Positions 43,794 to 53,114 of a DNA stretch of 64,000 nucleotides are shown one piece after another (position 1 is the first letter of the stretch; every line of letters begins with the position of its first letter). The notes under the pieces are model-generated. The model did not search any database, was not told the DNA's origin, and worked only from the letters and a program-made list of their open reading frames with translations. Both the position numbers and the translations under genes were made by a program. The stretch is from Terrirubrum flagellatum (lineage in GTDB: Bacteria; Pseudomonadota; Alphaproteobacteria; Rhizobiales; Beijerinckiaceae): NCBI RefSeq assembly GCF_022059845.1, contig NZ_CP091853.1, positions 1 to 64,000 of the forward strand. Reading direction: 5' to 3'.

Positions 43794-45593
43794 CTAACGG
43801 TTAGCGGGCAGGCTGTCCTGATACTTCATCAACAGCGGGGCAAATATCGCGCTGTTCCGCAGCCGATCGATTCGGGCGTCTGTTCTGAGCCACGCCCGAG
43901 CCATTTCACGGCTCTCGATGCACGCCGCCAGCTCGGCTGCGGCACGGCCATCGTCCCCAACGGACAATGCGAGTGTCGCAACCGAGTAACGGCACGCGCT
44001 TGGAAATGCAGCGAGTAAACTACGAGCCAGGTCAGGCTCCCCCATCCAGGCCAACAGTTCGGCTCTTGCCAAGGCGAGCGTGGGTGGGAAATCCATCGCA
44101 TTGGTCCACGAGCGGGCGATGCGCCCGGCTAAATCGCCGCGACCTCCGAACAGGTCGGACAATGCGAGATGAAATTTTACCTCCGGAGGCGATTCCTCAC
44201 GGATCGCGATCGCGCCATTCTTCGTTGCCTCAAATCGGCGAGATTGAAAGTCGCATACGGCCTCGGCGATATCCTGCTGAACGGAAAATGGCTCGAGCGC
44301 GCGCGCCTCTCGAAAAAGGGTCTGCGCCTCATCATGACGCTCCAGGATTGTCAGGAACGCTCCGTATACGCGTCTCGCACGCGCATTCTCGCCGAGACCT
44401 ATAGATCGCACGAACGAATCCTCCGCGCGGCGATCGAAATCGAACCACGCCAGAATAGCCCCGAGGGAGGCGTGCGCCTCCACGGATGAAGGGTCAATTG
44501 CTAGCGCCCTCCGCGCCGCCGCCTCGGCCTTCACGCGCGCTTCCGCGTGGCCGAGCAGCCCGAGCCGAAACATATCGCAGAAGCAATCCGCGATCCCGGA
44601 ATGGCCACGCGCGTAATCGGGCGCCGTTTGAGCGATCTGCTCAAATGAGCTGAGAGCCCGGCGCAAGTTGTCCGGAGTCTGCAGATCCAGAAACTGGCGG
44701 CCGCGCACGACAGCGCCCAAGGCGTCAAGCGCCTGCGGACCGGGCCGAATCTGGTTCGCCCGCATCTTCGAACTGTCCAACCTGACGCGGTTGAGCACGG
44801 TCGCCGCGATGTTCTCCTCAAGGTCGACAAGGTCGCCATCGGGTTGATCGAACCGATCCGACCAGATGACGAATCCGTTGGCGTTCGCGACTTCAATTGT
44901 CACCCGCACGCGTCCTGACCCGCGGCGAATGGTGCCAAGAACGATTGCGTCCACACCTAGCTCAGACGCCAGCTCGGGAAGGCGTGGCTCCAGTTCTGCG
45001 CTGCGGAAGACAATACCTCGGGAGACGATGTGGAGGCCTTCGACCTTTCCCAACGCGTAAATCAGCTCGTCGGTGAGGCCTTCCGCCAGGCTGCTATCGA
45101 TCGCGTTCTGGGACAACGATCGGAATGGGAATACCGCGACTGCGGCGCCGCGCCCTGGCTCGAAAATAGCGGCCTTCACGCCCGGGAGCGGAGCCGTGAC
45201 TTTTGGCGTTCGGCGGGTAATGATGACTGAATATTTGCCGGCCGGCATTGCAATGCCGACAATATCGCTGGCGCCCTCTGCTTCGTAGTACTCTCCGAGC
45301 TTGCGACGGAGACGGCGAGCTTCGACTCTCACGGCAGAATCGATTCGAGGATCATAAGCCGGTTCACGGCCATAAACCTCATTGCCAATGACTGTTTCTT
45401 TTAGCGAGTCGCCTCTGCCAGCTAACGTCTCCTCGACGACGAACGTCAGCAGAGCGATCAGCCTCTCGGACCCCTCGAAAATGGAACTCGCCTTTAGCCG
45501 CGCGAGCTGAGCGCGGACTTCATCTGACGAGGGGCTCGCTGAATCGATCGTCGGCTCTCGCGTGGGGGTGGGGCGTCGGGTGCGCTCAGTCAT
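43794..45593 (-). CDS. Winged-helix/TPR regulator (CadC/adenylate-cyclase-like)
   Basis: 599 residues. An N-terminal DNA-binding-like domain typical of TPR regulators (LIALLTFVVEETLAGRGDSL, VYGREPAYDPRIDSAVRVEA, RRLRRKLGEYY) is followed by a FlgO/TolB-N-like region (VAVFPFRSL, LAEGLTDELIYAL, VDAIVLGTIRRG). The C-terminal half holds tetratricopeptide repeats (about 290-560). No membrane segment is obvious. It lies at the head of the peroxidase-exporter genes on the same strand and likely regulates them. Confidence 0.8.
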   Translation of the reverse strand: MTERTRRPTPTREPTIDSASPSSDEVRAQLARLKASSIFEGSERLIALLTFVVEETLAGRGDSLKETVIGNEVYGREPAYDPRIDSAVRVEARRLRRKLGEYYEAEGASDIVGIAMPAGKYSVIITRRTPKVTAPLPGVKAAIFEPGRGAAVAVFPFRSLSQNAIDSSLAEGLTDELIYALGKVEGLHIVSRGIVFRSAELEPRLPELASELGVDAIVLGTIRRGSGRVRVTIEVANANGFVIWSDRFDQPDGDLVDLEENIAATVLNRVRLDSSKMRANQIRPGPQALDALGAVVRGRQFLDLQTPDNLRRALSSFEQIAQTAPDYARGHSGIADCFCDMFRLGLLGHAEARVKAEAAARRALAIDPSSVEAHASLGAILAWFDFDRRAEDSFVRSIGLGENARARRVYGAFLTILERHDEAQTLFREARALEPFSVQQDIAEAVCDFQSRRFEATKNGAIAIREESPPEVKFHLALSDLFGGRGDLAGRIARSWTNAMDFPPTLALARAELLAWMGEPDLARSLLAAFPSACRYSVATLALSVGDDGRAAAELAACIESREMARAWLRTDARIDRLRNSAIFAPLLMKYQDSLPANR

Positions 45594-45796
45594 TTCAAAA
45601 GTCAGTGTCTATCCCGACAGTCGAGCTCTTGGAACGAACATCGTGGCCGCTGTGGACGGCAAAGGCAAGCCATTGTTATCGCTCGTTAAAGCGTCAAGAG
45701 GTGGCGCCGTTAGCTCGGCCTGTAACCCCAACTCACAGGCGGCCATCGGCCGGCTGCTCTAGCTTTCTGTTGCGCTTCAACGAACGGACGATTGGC

Positions 45797-46666
45797 ATGA
45801 ATATGGACCAAGCAACCGCGCTGTCGGGTAAGGTAGCCGTCATAACTGGCGCCGCGAGCGGAATCGGCTTGGCTCTGGCTCTTCATGCCGCACGTCTTGG
45901 CATGAAGGTCGCCCTGTCTGACGTTAGTGACGACAGGCTATCTATCGCGCGAACGCAAGTGGAAGCCCTAGGAGCGCAGGCGATCGCCGTCAGGGCGGAT
46001 GTGAGTAAGTTCGGCGATGTCGAACAGCTGCGCGATCGCGCGGAGAGAGAGCTCGGGGCGCCGTGGCTGGTCGCTAACAATGCAGGCATCACCAAGATCG
46101 CTTTGACATGGTCGCATAGCGCGGCGGACTGGCGTCGTATGTTCGACATTAATCTCTACGGGGTGGTGAACGGGCTGCTTGCGTTTCTTCCTGGGTTACG
46201 AGCGCGCCGGAGTGGTTACATCCTGAACACGGCTTCCGCCGCGGGGCTGCTGACGATACCTGCGGCATCGGCCTATGTCGCGAGCAAGCATGCGGTAGTC
46301 GGGTTATCGGAAACCCTTTATCGCGAGCTGTCAGCAAGCCGATCCGGCGTCAGCGTTTCGGTGCTTTGTCCGGCCTTGGTCAAGACGAACATCATGCAAT
46401 CCAGTGATGCCGCCGGGGCCGGAAGCGCTATGCAATCATCTCACGCAATGAGCCCAGAAGACGTCGCTGTACAAGTTTTCGACGCGATTGCTGCCAAGCG
46501 ATTTTGGATATTGACCCACGCGGCGCATATGGAGCCCTATATTCGCGCGCGCGCCGAGCAAATGGTGACTCAAGAAAATCCGGACCTGAGCAGCGCGGAT
46601 CCAGACGTGGCCAGAAGTTCATCGGCCGCCACGGGCGTGGACTTTCTTGCAGCGCCCTCTGCGTGA
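45797..46666 (+). CDS. Short-chain dehydrogenase/reductase
   Basis: 289 residues from ATG 45797. NAD(P) motif GAASGIGLALA, NNAG structural motif, catalytic Ser in LNTASAAGLL, and YVASKHA as YxxxK. The C-terminal extension after FWILTHAAHMEPYI is typical of SDRs acting on long or bulky alcohols. The frame runs 64 codons upstream with no family similarity. It is divergent from the winged-helix/TPR regulator. Confidence 0.84.
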   Translation: MNMDQATALSGKVAVITGAASGIGLALALHAARLGMKVALSDVSDDRLSIARTQVEALGAQAIAVRADVSKFGDVEQLRDRAERELGAPWLVANNAGITKIALTWSHSAADWRRMFDINLYGVVNGLLAFLPGLRARRSGYILNTASAAGLLTIPAASAYVASKHAVVGLSETLYRELSASRSGVSVSVLCPALVKTNIMQSSDAAGAGSAMQSSHAMSPEDVAVQVFDAIAAKRFWILTHAAHMEPYIRARAEQMVTQENPDLSSADPDVARSSSAATGVDFLAAPSA

Positions 46667-46959
46667 GCGACGAGTCCTGAGTGCCCGTGGCGGTAGGTAG
46701 GCCTCAATGTGAGGTCTTCTAACTCGATTGGGCCCTCCTAAGCTGGGGAACGCTCCAACGTAGTTCGTCCGGAGAGGCCGTGCGTGTAGCTGAATGTCGG
46801 CTTTGAGATCCGACGACGAATGTCCGCACTTGGCGCTTGCTGGCCACGCCTAGGCTGCTCGGCAATCGGCAAATCATTCGCGCAGTTGGCGCCAGAAGCA
46901 CGCCATCGGGCGATCAGCGTCCAACCCACTCTCTGCAAGAAATTTAATAGGTCCTGAAC
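46667..46959. repeat. Intergenic region with TGTCCG repeat copy
   Basis: No gene seen. Bases 46805-46840 (CGACGAATGTCCGCACTTGG and following) match the degenerate repeat at 30.85 and 35.88 kb. It separates the SDR from the convergent peptidoglycan-binding gene. Confidence 0.4.
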
Positions 46960-47826
46960 CTAGAACGCCAACCGCTGCAGCAGGGCAGCGACGAAAAAGT
47001 TGCCTGATTGCGGCTTTCCCTGAGCCGTGCCGCTGACGGATGTTGAGGCGTTGATGGTTTTCTCCAAATTGGAGATGGCCAGCTTTCCGTCGAGTTGCTG
47101 ATCTCCTGTAAAGGAAGTCAGCAGCACACCAACCATGCAGCCGGGAATATCGTCGAGCTTGATCTCCGTCGGAAGCATCAGAACTCCAGTCCGGATGCAA
47201 TCGACCGGCGTTTTTAGATCATTCTTGGGTTTCCCTAGCACTCGGGTAAGAAACTCCTCGCCTTTGCCAGAGGGGTCGGTCAGCGTCAGCTTGAAGCTAA
47301 ATATGCTGTCCACGTTCGCTTTTAGGACGAGGCTGAAGGTCCACGCGCTTTCCGTCGGTTTGGGCGCCGGCGGCAGTGGAGGCGGCGGGGGCTTCGGACC
47401 AGGCGGCGGAGGCGGAGGCGGTAGAGGCGGCGGACCGGGTAGCGGTGGCTCTGGAACGGGAGGCGTTGGGTCCGGAGGCGTCGGGCCCGGCTTACCGGCC
47501 ATCGCCTTGTCGAGCGCGGCGATAGTCTGGATGCCGACGACGTGGTCTGGAACCGTCTGACCGACGCCGAGGATCGGCTTGGGACGATGAGCGCTCTTGA
47601 ACTTGAACACCGCATTCGCCGTCGACTGTCCGTAGACGCCGGCCGGATCAGTGATGTCGAAACCCAGCGTTATCAGCGCGGTTTGGATGCGCTCGACCGC
47701 TTCCTTGGTGCCGGGAGAAGCCGGCTTGCCGACATAAAAGTTAAACTGATGCGAACGGGCGCAGGCCTCCAAACGATCACTGACCACCTTTGGGGGCGCC
47801 GTGAATAAGGGTGATGAAAGCGTCAT
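46960..47826 (-). CDS. Peptidoglycan-binding-domain protein with polyproline linker
   Basis: About 288 residues from ATG 47826, which has a strong GAGGGG site; ATG 47862 is an alternative. The N-terminal part carries a PG_binding_1 repeat (AVERIQTALITLGFDI, GVYGQSTANAVFKFKSAH). A linker of about 55 residues rich in Pro and Gly follows, then a C-terminal domain of beta-rich character (TFSLVLKANVDSIFSFKL) that I do not recognise. No signal peptide is visible, so how it reaches the wall, if it does, is unclear; it could be an exported effector or envelope sensor. Confidence 0.72.
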   Translation of the reverse strand: MTLSSPLFTAPPKVVSDRLEACARSHQFNFYVGKPASPGTKEAVERIQTALITLGFDITDPAGVYGQSTANAVFKFKSAHRPKPILGVGQTVPDHVVGIQTIAALDKAMAGKPGPTPPDPTPPVPEPPLPGPPPLPPPPPPPGPKPPPPPLPPAPKPTESAWTFSLVLKANVDSIFSFKLTLTDPSGKGEEFLTRVLGKPKNDLKTPVDCIRTGVLMLPTEIKLDDIPGCMVGVLLTSFTGDQQLDGKLAISNLEKTINASTSVSGTAQGKPQSGNFFVAALLQRLAF

Positions 47827-48003
47827 GTGCCCCTCGAAATGCCTCAGATCGAGATGCCGCATATTGCCGCGCGAGAGAGTAGAACGGCGTGCTGGCGCGC
47901 ACGCTGCGGTTTGGACGCGTTCTCTGGAGAACAGACTGCCGCCCGGGAGAAGAGCGAGGCGGAAAGTCCGCTTCGCAAGCGGGCCGCCGCCAATCAATGG
48001 AAT

Positions 48004-48029
48004 AGAAAAGGCGGCTTCCAAGCCGCTTT
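48004..48029 (-). terminator. Rho-independent terminator
   Basis: A stem of GCGGCTT/AAGCCGC (48011-48017 with 48020-48026) is followed on the minus strand by TTTTCT. It lies 21 bp after the stop of the small gene at 48050-48313, supporting that gene's transcription. Confidence 0.6.
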
Positions 48030-48049
48030 AGCTGAGCGTTTCAGACCTT

Positions 48050-48313
48050 TCACGCGCCGCGAAGATCGATAGCTTGGTATCGCTTGCCGTCCGGTCTGAT
48101 GATTTCCATCCGCCGGTCCCAGCCACGCCGCTTGACGATCACATTCTCCGCTGCGGTGCGGACTCCGAGCTCCATCTTCACGACATCGAGCGCGAGCGCA
48201 GTTGCTTGCTCCTTGATGGGTGAGACATTGCAGATTCTCTCGGACGGCCTCTCCGGAGCCGGCCTGCGCCATTCCTTCTCGCCGTCGAAGCCGAGCAGAG
48301 GCTCTGCGTTCAA
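48050..48313 (-). CDS. Small hypothetical protein
   Basis: 87 residues, basic, no signal peptide or membrane segment. The middle (KEQATALALDVVKMELGVRTAAENVIVKRRGW, a locator for residues 34-65) is helical and the end is RPDGKRYQAIDLRGA. A terminator follows immediately, which favours a real gene. I do not recognise a family. Confidence 0.45.
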   Translation of the reverse strand: MNAEPLLGFDGEKEWRRPAPERPSERICNVSPIKEQATALALDVVKMELGVRTAAENVIVKRRGWDRRMEIIRPDGKRYQAIDLRGA

Positions 48314-48334
48314 CTGCTAAATCGCGCGGCTCCG

Positions 48335-48640
48335 CTACCTTCGCCGCGGTAGCCTCTTGGAAGGCCGGCGGCTTTTTTGTTCGGGCGATCGTGGCCGCGG
48401 GCCGCTGAAGGTCTTCGAAGGATGTTCTTCGCTAGCTTTTAGTTCAGAGCCGCCGCGTCGATCCGGATGAGACTTTCGCTTTCGCTGAGGCGCTTCAGGG
48501 CCGTCGTCGTTTACCGGGGATCGTCTGAGGCTGCGCTTCAGAGCATCTTTCAACAGCATCGGTCGATCGTGCTTCCTGAGCAAGTCTGTGAATGCTTCAT
48601 CCGCCAGTTCTTGAATCGTGGCAATGCGATCCTTCGCGAG
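48335..48640 (-). pseudogene. Small gene that seems to have lost its 5' end
   Basis: The minus-strand frame reads [24 protein letters not shown] and then a basic, low-complexity tail to the stop at 48335. This looks like a small protein of the kind seen in Hyphomicrobiales with an acidic helical start and basic tail. No proper start codon is present before the sequence turns into the reverse of the ABC ATPase gene. A recombination point near 48640 would explain both the missing start and the orphan ATPase. Confidence 0.35.
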
Positions 48641-50354
48641 GGTGTCAAACCTGACGATCACTACGAACGCGACCTGCTTGCCGATTGTTCGCGACGTAGC
48701 ATTCACGCTCCGACGTGGAGAAGTTCTTAGCGTGATCGGCGAATCCGGCGCCGGTAAATCAACGATCGGCAACGCCGTGATCGGCCTTCTGGCCGAAAGC
48801 TTCGCACAGACGTCAGGCTCGATCCGGTTAGAGGGAATTCCGCTGGAATCGCTCAATTCGACCGAGACGCGTGCGCTCAGGGGGCGGAGGATCGCAAGCG
48901 TCTTTCAGGATCATACGTCGTCGCTCGATCCTTTAATGTCGGTCGGAGCTCAAGTGAGCGAGACGATTGCGGCGCTCCTTCCAAATCTCTCCAGGGCGCA
49001 GAGGCGGGAGCGAGCCGTCGCGCTTCTCCAACAGGTCGGCATTCCGGACGCAATCCAGCGATATCACAGCTATCCCCATCAGCTCTCCGGTGGGCAAAGG
49101 CAACGTGTCGTCATCGCGATCGCCTTGGCGGGGTCGCCTTCGATTATCGTTGCGGACGAGCCGACCTCCGCTCTCGACGCCACCGTTCAGAAGCAGGTCC
49201 TCCAACTCTTGCGCGGTCTTGTTGAGGAGTCAGGGCTTTCGCTCATCCTGATCACTCATGACATGAGCGTCATTGCGGAGATTGCCGACAGTGTGCTGGT
49301 GATGAAATCGGGCGAGGTGGTTGAGTGCGGTCCAACGACGGAGCTGCTCGCGAACCCGCAGAACGCTTACACGCGGAATCTCCTGTCGGCTGTGCCGAAG
49401 CTTCATCTCTCACAGCGGAACATGGAGGAGATCGATGACGCTTCGTCCTCGTCGCAAGGTCGAATAGCCGAGGTGGTATCTGTCCGACGCGAGCCGATTC
49501 TTGTCGTTGAAAATCTCTCGAAGGCATTCGGAAGTGAGCGGAAGTTCGGCTCCTGGTTCGGCGGCGGACGGGCAAAGTTTGCAATGCGCAACATCGGGAT
49601 TCGGCTCGGCCGAGGAGAAATTCTTGGTCTGGTCGGAGAGAGCGGCAGCGGCAAGTCGACGATCGGACGTATCCTCGCCGGGCTCGAAACGGGAGCAGAC
49701 GAAGTCCGATTGAACGGCCGGGCATGTGATGTTGCGCGCAGCGGTGCGCGCGGTGGCTTGCTCGGGCGAATTCAGATGATCTTTCAGGATCCCGCGTCCT
49801 CTCTTAACCCGAGGCTAACAGTGGCGGAAGCGCTAATGGAATGCATTCGCTTCGCGTGCAAATCGGCGGCGGACCGAAGTCCCGCGCGCATGATGGAGAT
49901 GATCGACAGGCTCGGCCTGCCTGGGGCGCTCTTGTCACGCTATCCCCACCAGCTTTCCGGAGGCCAGAAACAACGTGTCTGTATCGCTCGCGCGCTCCTG
50001 GCGGGACCCGAACTCGTGATCGCGGACGAGCCGACCTCGGCTCTCGACGTGTCCGTTCAGGCTGAGATACTCGCGCTGCTCAAAGAAGCGGTTTCCGAAC
50101 AAAATCTGTCGATGATCTTCATTTCTCACGATCTCGCCGTCGTTCAGGAACTCTGCGACACGGTTTGCGTGCTGAAGGAACGCCGGATCGAGGATTACAG
50201 AACGTCGGATTTCGTGTTCGGTCGCTCAAACAATCTCTACATGCGACAGCTGATCGAAGCTCGACCGATGATGTTCACCGCTGAAAAGTCCGGCGGAGAA
50301 AGTCAGAAAGCTATTCCGATATGCGCACGGTCGCTGCGGCGGCTGATTGCGTGA
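48618..50354 (+). CDS. Fused double-ATPase of a peptide-type ABC importer (orphan)
   Basis: 578 residues. Domain 1 has Walker [10 protein letters not shown] near 41-49, signature LSGGQRQRV and Walker [11 protein letters not shown]; domain 2 has Walker [10 protein letters not shown] near 340-348, signature LSGGQKQRV and [10 protein letters not shown]. It has the same architecture as the first gene of the window but is clearly divergent in sequence. No binding protein or permease is adjacent, and the upstream sequence is a broken gene. It may serve another transporter in trans. It is 28 bp before the CapA-like gene, probably one transcript. Confidence 0.84.
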   Translation: MAMRSFARVSNLTITTNATCLPIVRDVAFTLRRGEVLSVIGESGAGKSTIGNAVIGLLAESFAQTSGSIRLEGIPLESLNSTETRALRGRRIASVFQDHTSSLDPLMSVGAQVSETIAALLPNLSRAQRRERAVALLQQVGIPDAIQRYHSYPHQLSGGQRQRVVIAIALAGSPSIIVADEPTSALDATVQKQVLQLLRGLVEESGLSLILITHDMSVIAEIADSVLVMKSGEVVECGPTTELLANPQNAYTRNLLSAVPKLHLSQRNMEEIDDASSSSQGRIAEVVSVRREPILVVENLSKAFGSERKFGSWFGGGRAKFAMRNIGIRLGRGEILGLVGESGSGKSTIGRILAGLETGADEVRLNGRACDVARSGARGGLLGRIQMIFQDPASSLNPRLTVAEALMECIRFACKSAADRSPARMMEMIDRLGLPGALLSRYPHQLSGGQKQRVCIARALLAGPELVIADEPTSALDVSVQAEILALLKEAVSEQNLSMIFISHDLAVVQELCDTVCVLKERRIEDYRTSDFVFGRSNNLYMRQLIEARPMMFTAEKSGGESQKAIPICARSLRRLIA

Positions 50355-50382
50355 GCATGTAACAATTCGAAGAGGAAATGGA

Positions 50383-51621
50383 ATGAACAAAAACTTCGCG
50401 CTCGCGGTGACCGGCCAGTCACTCATCAAACACGATCTGCGGACAATCGAGAGCCAACAGTTCAATCAAGTGAAGGCCATTCTGCAAGGAACGAATCTCG
50501 CATTCACCAACTTCGAAGGCACGATCTTCGGCGAGCATGGCGGATGGCCACTGAAAGGATTCTATTTCGGCAGCAGCGCGCCTGGAGTTCTCGATGCGCT
50601 GGCGGACATCGGCTTTCGAGCGCTCTCGCTTTCCAACAACCACTCTTTCGATCTGGGACCACCGGGAATCCTCTCGACTCTCGACGAAGTCGAGAAGCGG
50701 GGCTTCCTGCATGCAGGAATCGGCCGAGACGCAAGTGAAGCTCAAGGCCCATCCCGCGCGTCCTTCGATGGACGGCATATCGCGATGGTGGCGATGGACG
50801 GCGGTCCAGGACCCGACTTCATGTATGCGACTGATCCGGTCGGCTCGCGTGGCGGACGCCCCGGCGTCAACCGCCTCCGGCTTTCACGTATCCTCGAAGT
50901 CGACGAGGACGCGTTCGGAAAACTCGAATCCATCCGCGACCAAGCGGGATACGCGACCCTCGACCTCCTTATGGACAATCAACCCGACGACGTCCCGCGC
51001 CTCGCCGACGGTGAAATTGGCTTCGGCCGCGGCGCAATCTTCCAGCGATCGGATCGCTTCAAGCGGACGATCAGGATCGACCAAGACGATCTCGCCAAGA
51101 ATTTGCGAGCGATCGAAGCCGCAGCCGACCAGGGTGATCTCGTCATCGCCTATTTGCATCACCATCATTGGGCTGCCGACTGGGTCAAATCGCCGGATTG
51201 GATCAGTGCTTTCGCACGGCGGTGCATCGACGCGGGCGCCGCTGTATTCGTCAGCCACGGCGTTCCCGTGCTTCTTCCGATCGAAATCTACCGTGGAAGA
51301 CCGATCTTTCACAGTCTCGGTAATTTCATATTCCACACGAGGTCCGAGATTGATCTCTGGAAACGACAGGAAGTCTGGGAGAGCGTCGTCGGGCTGTGCT
51401 CGTTTAATCCGGACAATCGGTTGACTGAGCTTAAGCTGTATCCAATCGTGATCGGAGGTGAGGAAGGGCTTCAGGACGATGATCTGGAACGCCGACTTGT
51501 GCCGCATCTCGTGGAAGGAGCCGCAGCGGAACGAATTCTCAAACGTCTTGCGATCGAGTCCGCACAGTATGGATCCAGGATCGAGGTCATCGGCGATGTC
51601 GGCTTCGTCGACTTGCCTTAG
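50383..51621 (+). CDS. CapA/PgsA-family metallophosphatase-like protein
   Basis: 412 residues resembling the CapA fold of the calcineurin-like superfamily: NFEGTIF near 47, LSLSNNHSFDLG near 82, YLHHHHWAADW near 260, VSHGVPVLLPIEIY near 295 and IFHSLGNFIFH near 312. It lacks a signal peptide or anchor, unlike polyglutamate-capsule CapA, so it is probably cytoplasmic. ATG 50383 has AGAGGAA upstream. Soluble CapA-like genes next to peptide transporters may act on peptides or phosphate esters; substrate unknown. Confidence 0.78.
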   Translation: MNKNFALAVTGQSLIKHDLRTIESQQFNQVKAILQGTNLAFTNFEGTIFGEHGGWPLKGFYFGSSAPGVLDALADIGFRALSLSNNHSFDLGPPGILSTLDEVEKRGFLHAGIGRDASEAQGPSRASFDGRHIAMVAMDGGPGPDFMYATDPVGSRGGRPGVNRLRLSRILEVDEDAFGKLESIRDQAGYATLDLLMDNQPDDVPRLADGEIGFGRGAIFQRSDRFKRTIRIDQDDLAKNLRAIEAAADQGDLVIAYLHHHHWAADWVKSPDWISAFARRCIDAGAAVFVSHGVPVLLPIEIYRGRPIFHSLGNFIFHTRSEIDLWKRQEVWESVVGLCSFNPDNRLTELKLYPIVIGGEEGLQDDDLERRLVPHLVEGAAAERILKRLAIESAQYGSRIEVIGDVGFVDLP

Positions 51622-51665
51622 CCGCTACGCCGCGCGTGTCGTCAACCAGGTTGTATTATCGCATT

Positions 51666-51707
51666 GTGAAGGTCCGCTATCGGGAAACACTGTGTACGTC
51701 CGGAAAT
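51666..51707. repeat. TGTCCG-type degenerate repeat
   Basis: GAAGGTCCGCTATCGGGAAA and the following GTACGTCCGGAAAT match the first half of the repeat at 30831-30889. It lies immediately before an IS110-family remnant. Confidence 0.4.
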
Positions 51708-51774
51708 GATGCTGTGGATGGCGCTCCGACCCGCGGCCAGCATTAGCTGGTGGCCAAACAGCGGGAGCTGAGAC

Positions 51775-51915
51775 ATGGAAGCGGTCGTGACAGTTGGCCT
51801 GGATATCGCGAAGTCGGTCTTTCAAGTTCACGGAGTTGATCAGAAAGGCGCAGTTGTGGTTCGTCGCCGTCTTCCGCGCATGAAGGTGCTTTCTTTTTTC
51901 GAGCAATTGCCGCGC
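51775..51915 (+). pseudogene. IS110-family transposase N-terminal remnant
   Basis: About 45 codons (VGLDIAKSVFQVHGVD, then RRLPRMKVLSFFEQLP) match the start of IS110/IS1111 transposases, including the first catalytic Asp of the DEDD motif. The frame then departs from the family and stops at 52089, so most of the roughly 340-residue transposase is missing. The preceding 100 bp (from about 51710) probably contains the old element end. The 3' part overlaps the convergent cysteine synthase gene. Confidence 0.72.
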
Positions 51916-52015
51916 GTCAACCGCGTAATAGGGGAAGCAATTGATTGCCTCTTCTTGGCGACAGCAGCCGACCGTATGCCGCTCGACTTTCGGGTGCGCC
52001 AGCAGCCCGCCCGTG

Positions 52016-52993
52016 TCATCGTGCGCTCGCGAGGTTCGCTCTGGCGGCGTCACGCGAAGAAAGATAGCGCTCACCACTGTCGGCAATGATAGCGACGATG
52101 GTTTTGCCGGCATTTTCCGGGCGCCTCGCGAGAAGCGATGCGGCAAATAGCACTGCGCCCGAGGAGGGCCCTGCCAGGATACCCTCCTGGGTTGCGAGCG
52201 TTCGCGCGACGTCTCGAGCAGCAAACGCTTCTGTGGCGACCACTTCATCGACGATGTCGCGATCAAAATTCTCCGGAAGATGATGCGCGCCCACGTCGGT
52301 CACCTTGTGGACTCCCTCGATGCTATCCGCATAGGGATTATCTGGCGTCGGTATGGAATTTGCTCCCGGCTCGACCACCACCACTTTCAGATCTGGCTTG
52401 CGCGCCTTTAGATAACGGCCAACGCCAGAAATCGTGCCGCCTGTGCCTACGGCGGCCACGAAGATATCGACCTCGCCGCTCGTATCGCGCCAGATTTCGG
52501 GGCCGGTCGTCTCGAAATGGATAAGCGGATTGGCAGGGTTCGCGCGTTGGTTAGTGTAATAGGCGTCGGGATTCTCCCTCAGTACGCGCTCAATGATGAC
52601 GTTGATCGCGTCGGGCGCGAGAAACTCCTTGTTGTCGATCAGCACAATCTCGGCGCCGTACTGATAAAGAAGATTGATCTTGTCCCGGCTGATGGTGTTC
52701 CTGAGATAGAATTTTGATCGGTACCCTCGCGCGGCGGAGATTGCCGCTAACCCGATACCGGTATTGCCGCTGGTGAGGTCGACCATGAGCTGACCGGGCT
52801 TCAATTTACCTTTCCTCTCTGCATCGCGGATGATGCCCCAGGCGGTGCGATCCTTGATGCTTCCAGCAGGATTCAAATATTCGATTTTTGCAAAAATATG
52901 TGCGCCGAAGTTCTGACGTTCTTTGAAACGATGCAGCTCGAGCAACGGCGTATTGCCGACCAAGTCGGAGAAGCTCCCGCGTAGGAATCCCAT
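52016..52993 (-). CDS. cysK: PLP-dependent cysteine synthase family protein
   Basis: 325 residues of fold-type II PLP enzymes. PLP lysine Lys47 (NPAGSIKDRTAW), substrate loop TSGNTGIGLA, phosphate loop GTGGTISGVG and the C-terminal GPSSGAV. It makes cysteine from O-acetylserine (or a phosphoserine-type relative) and sulfide, or runs a related beta-replacement. Its 3' end runs into the IS110 remnant, and its last residues (SSRDAARANLASAR) differ from the usual CysK ending, so the C-terminus may have been replaced. It begins a run of sulfur-related genes. Confidence 0.82.
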   Translation of the reverse strand: MGFLRGSFSDLVGNTPLLELHRFKERQNFGAHIFAKIEYLNPAGSIKDRTAWGIIRDAERKGKLKPGQLMVDLTSGNTGIGLAAISAARGYRSKFYLRNTISRDKINLLYQYGAEIVLIDNKEFLAPDAINVIIERVLRENPDAYYTNQRANPANPLIHFETTGPEIWRDTSGEVDIFVAAVGTGGTISGVGRYLKARKPDLKVVVVEPGANSIPTPDNPYADSIEGVHKVTDVGAHHLPENFDRDIVDEVVATEAFAARDVARTLATQEGILAGPSSGAVLFAASLLARRPENAGKTIVAIIADSGERYLSSRDAARANLASAR

Positions 52994-53114
52994 CGAGTTT
53001 TACCGGCTCCCTTCGGGCTGCCCGCGGCGCTGATTGGACCGCCTCGGCACGAGCGTTGAGCGCCGCCCGCTCTCAACAACAATGTCGATCGGGATCACGA
53101 TAAATTGACGTGAT

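Noticed and set aside
47135-47560. Glycine-rich plus-strand frame (GGGG repeats) resembling a PE-PGRS-type protein
   Set aside because: It is the antisense of the polyproline linker in the peptidoglycan-binding gene.
48358-48380. GC-rich stem followed by T6 as a plus-strand terminator
   Set aside because: The stem is short and lies in the tail of the minus-strand small gene, with no plus-strand gene upstream to terminate.
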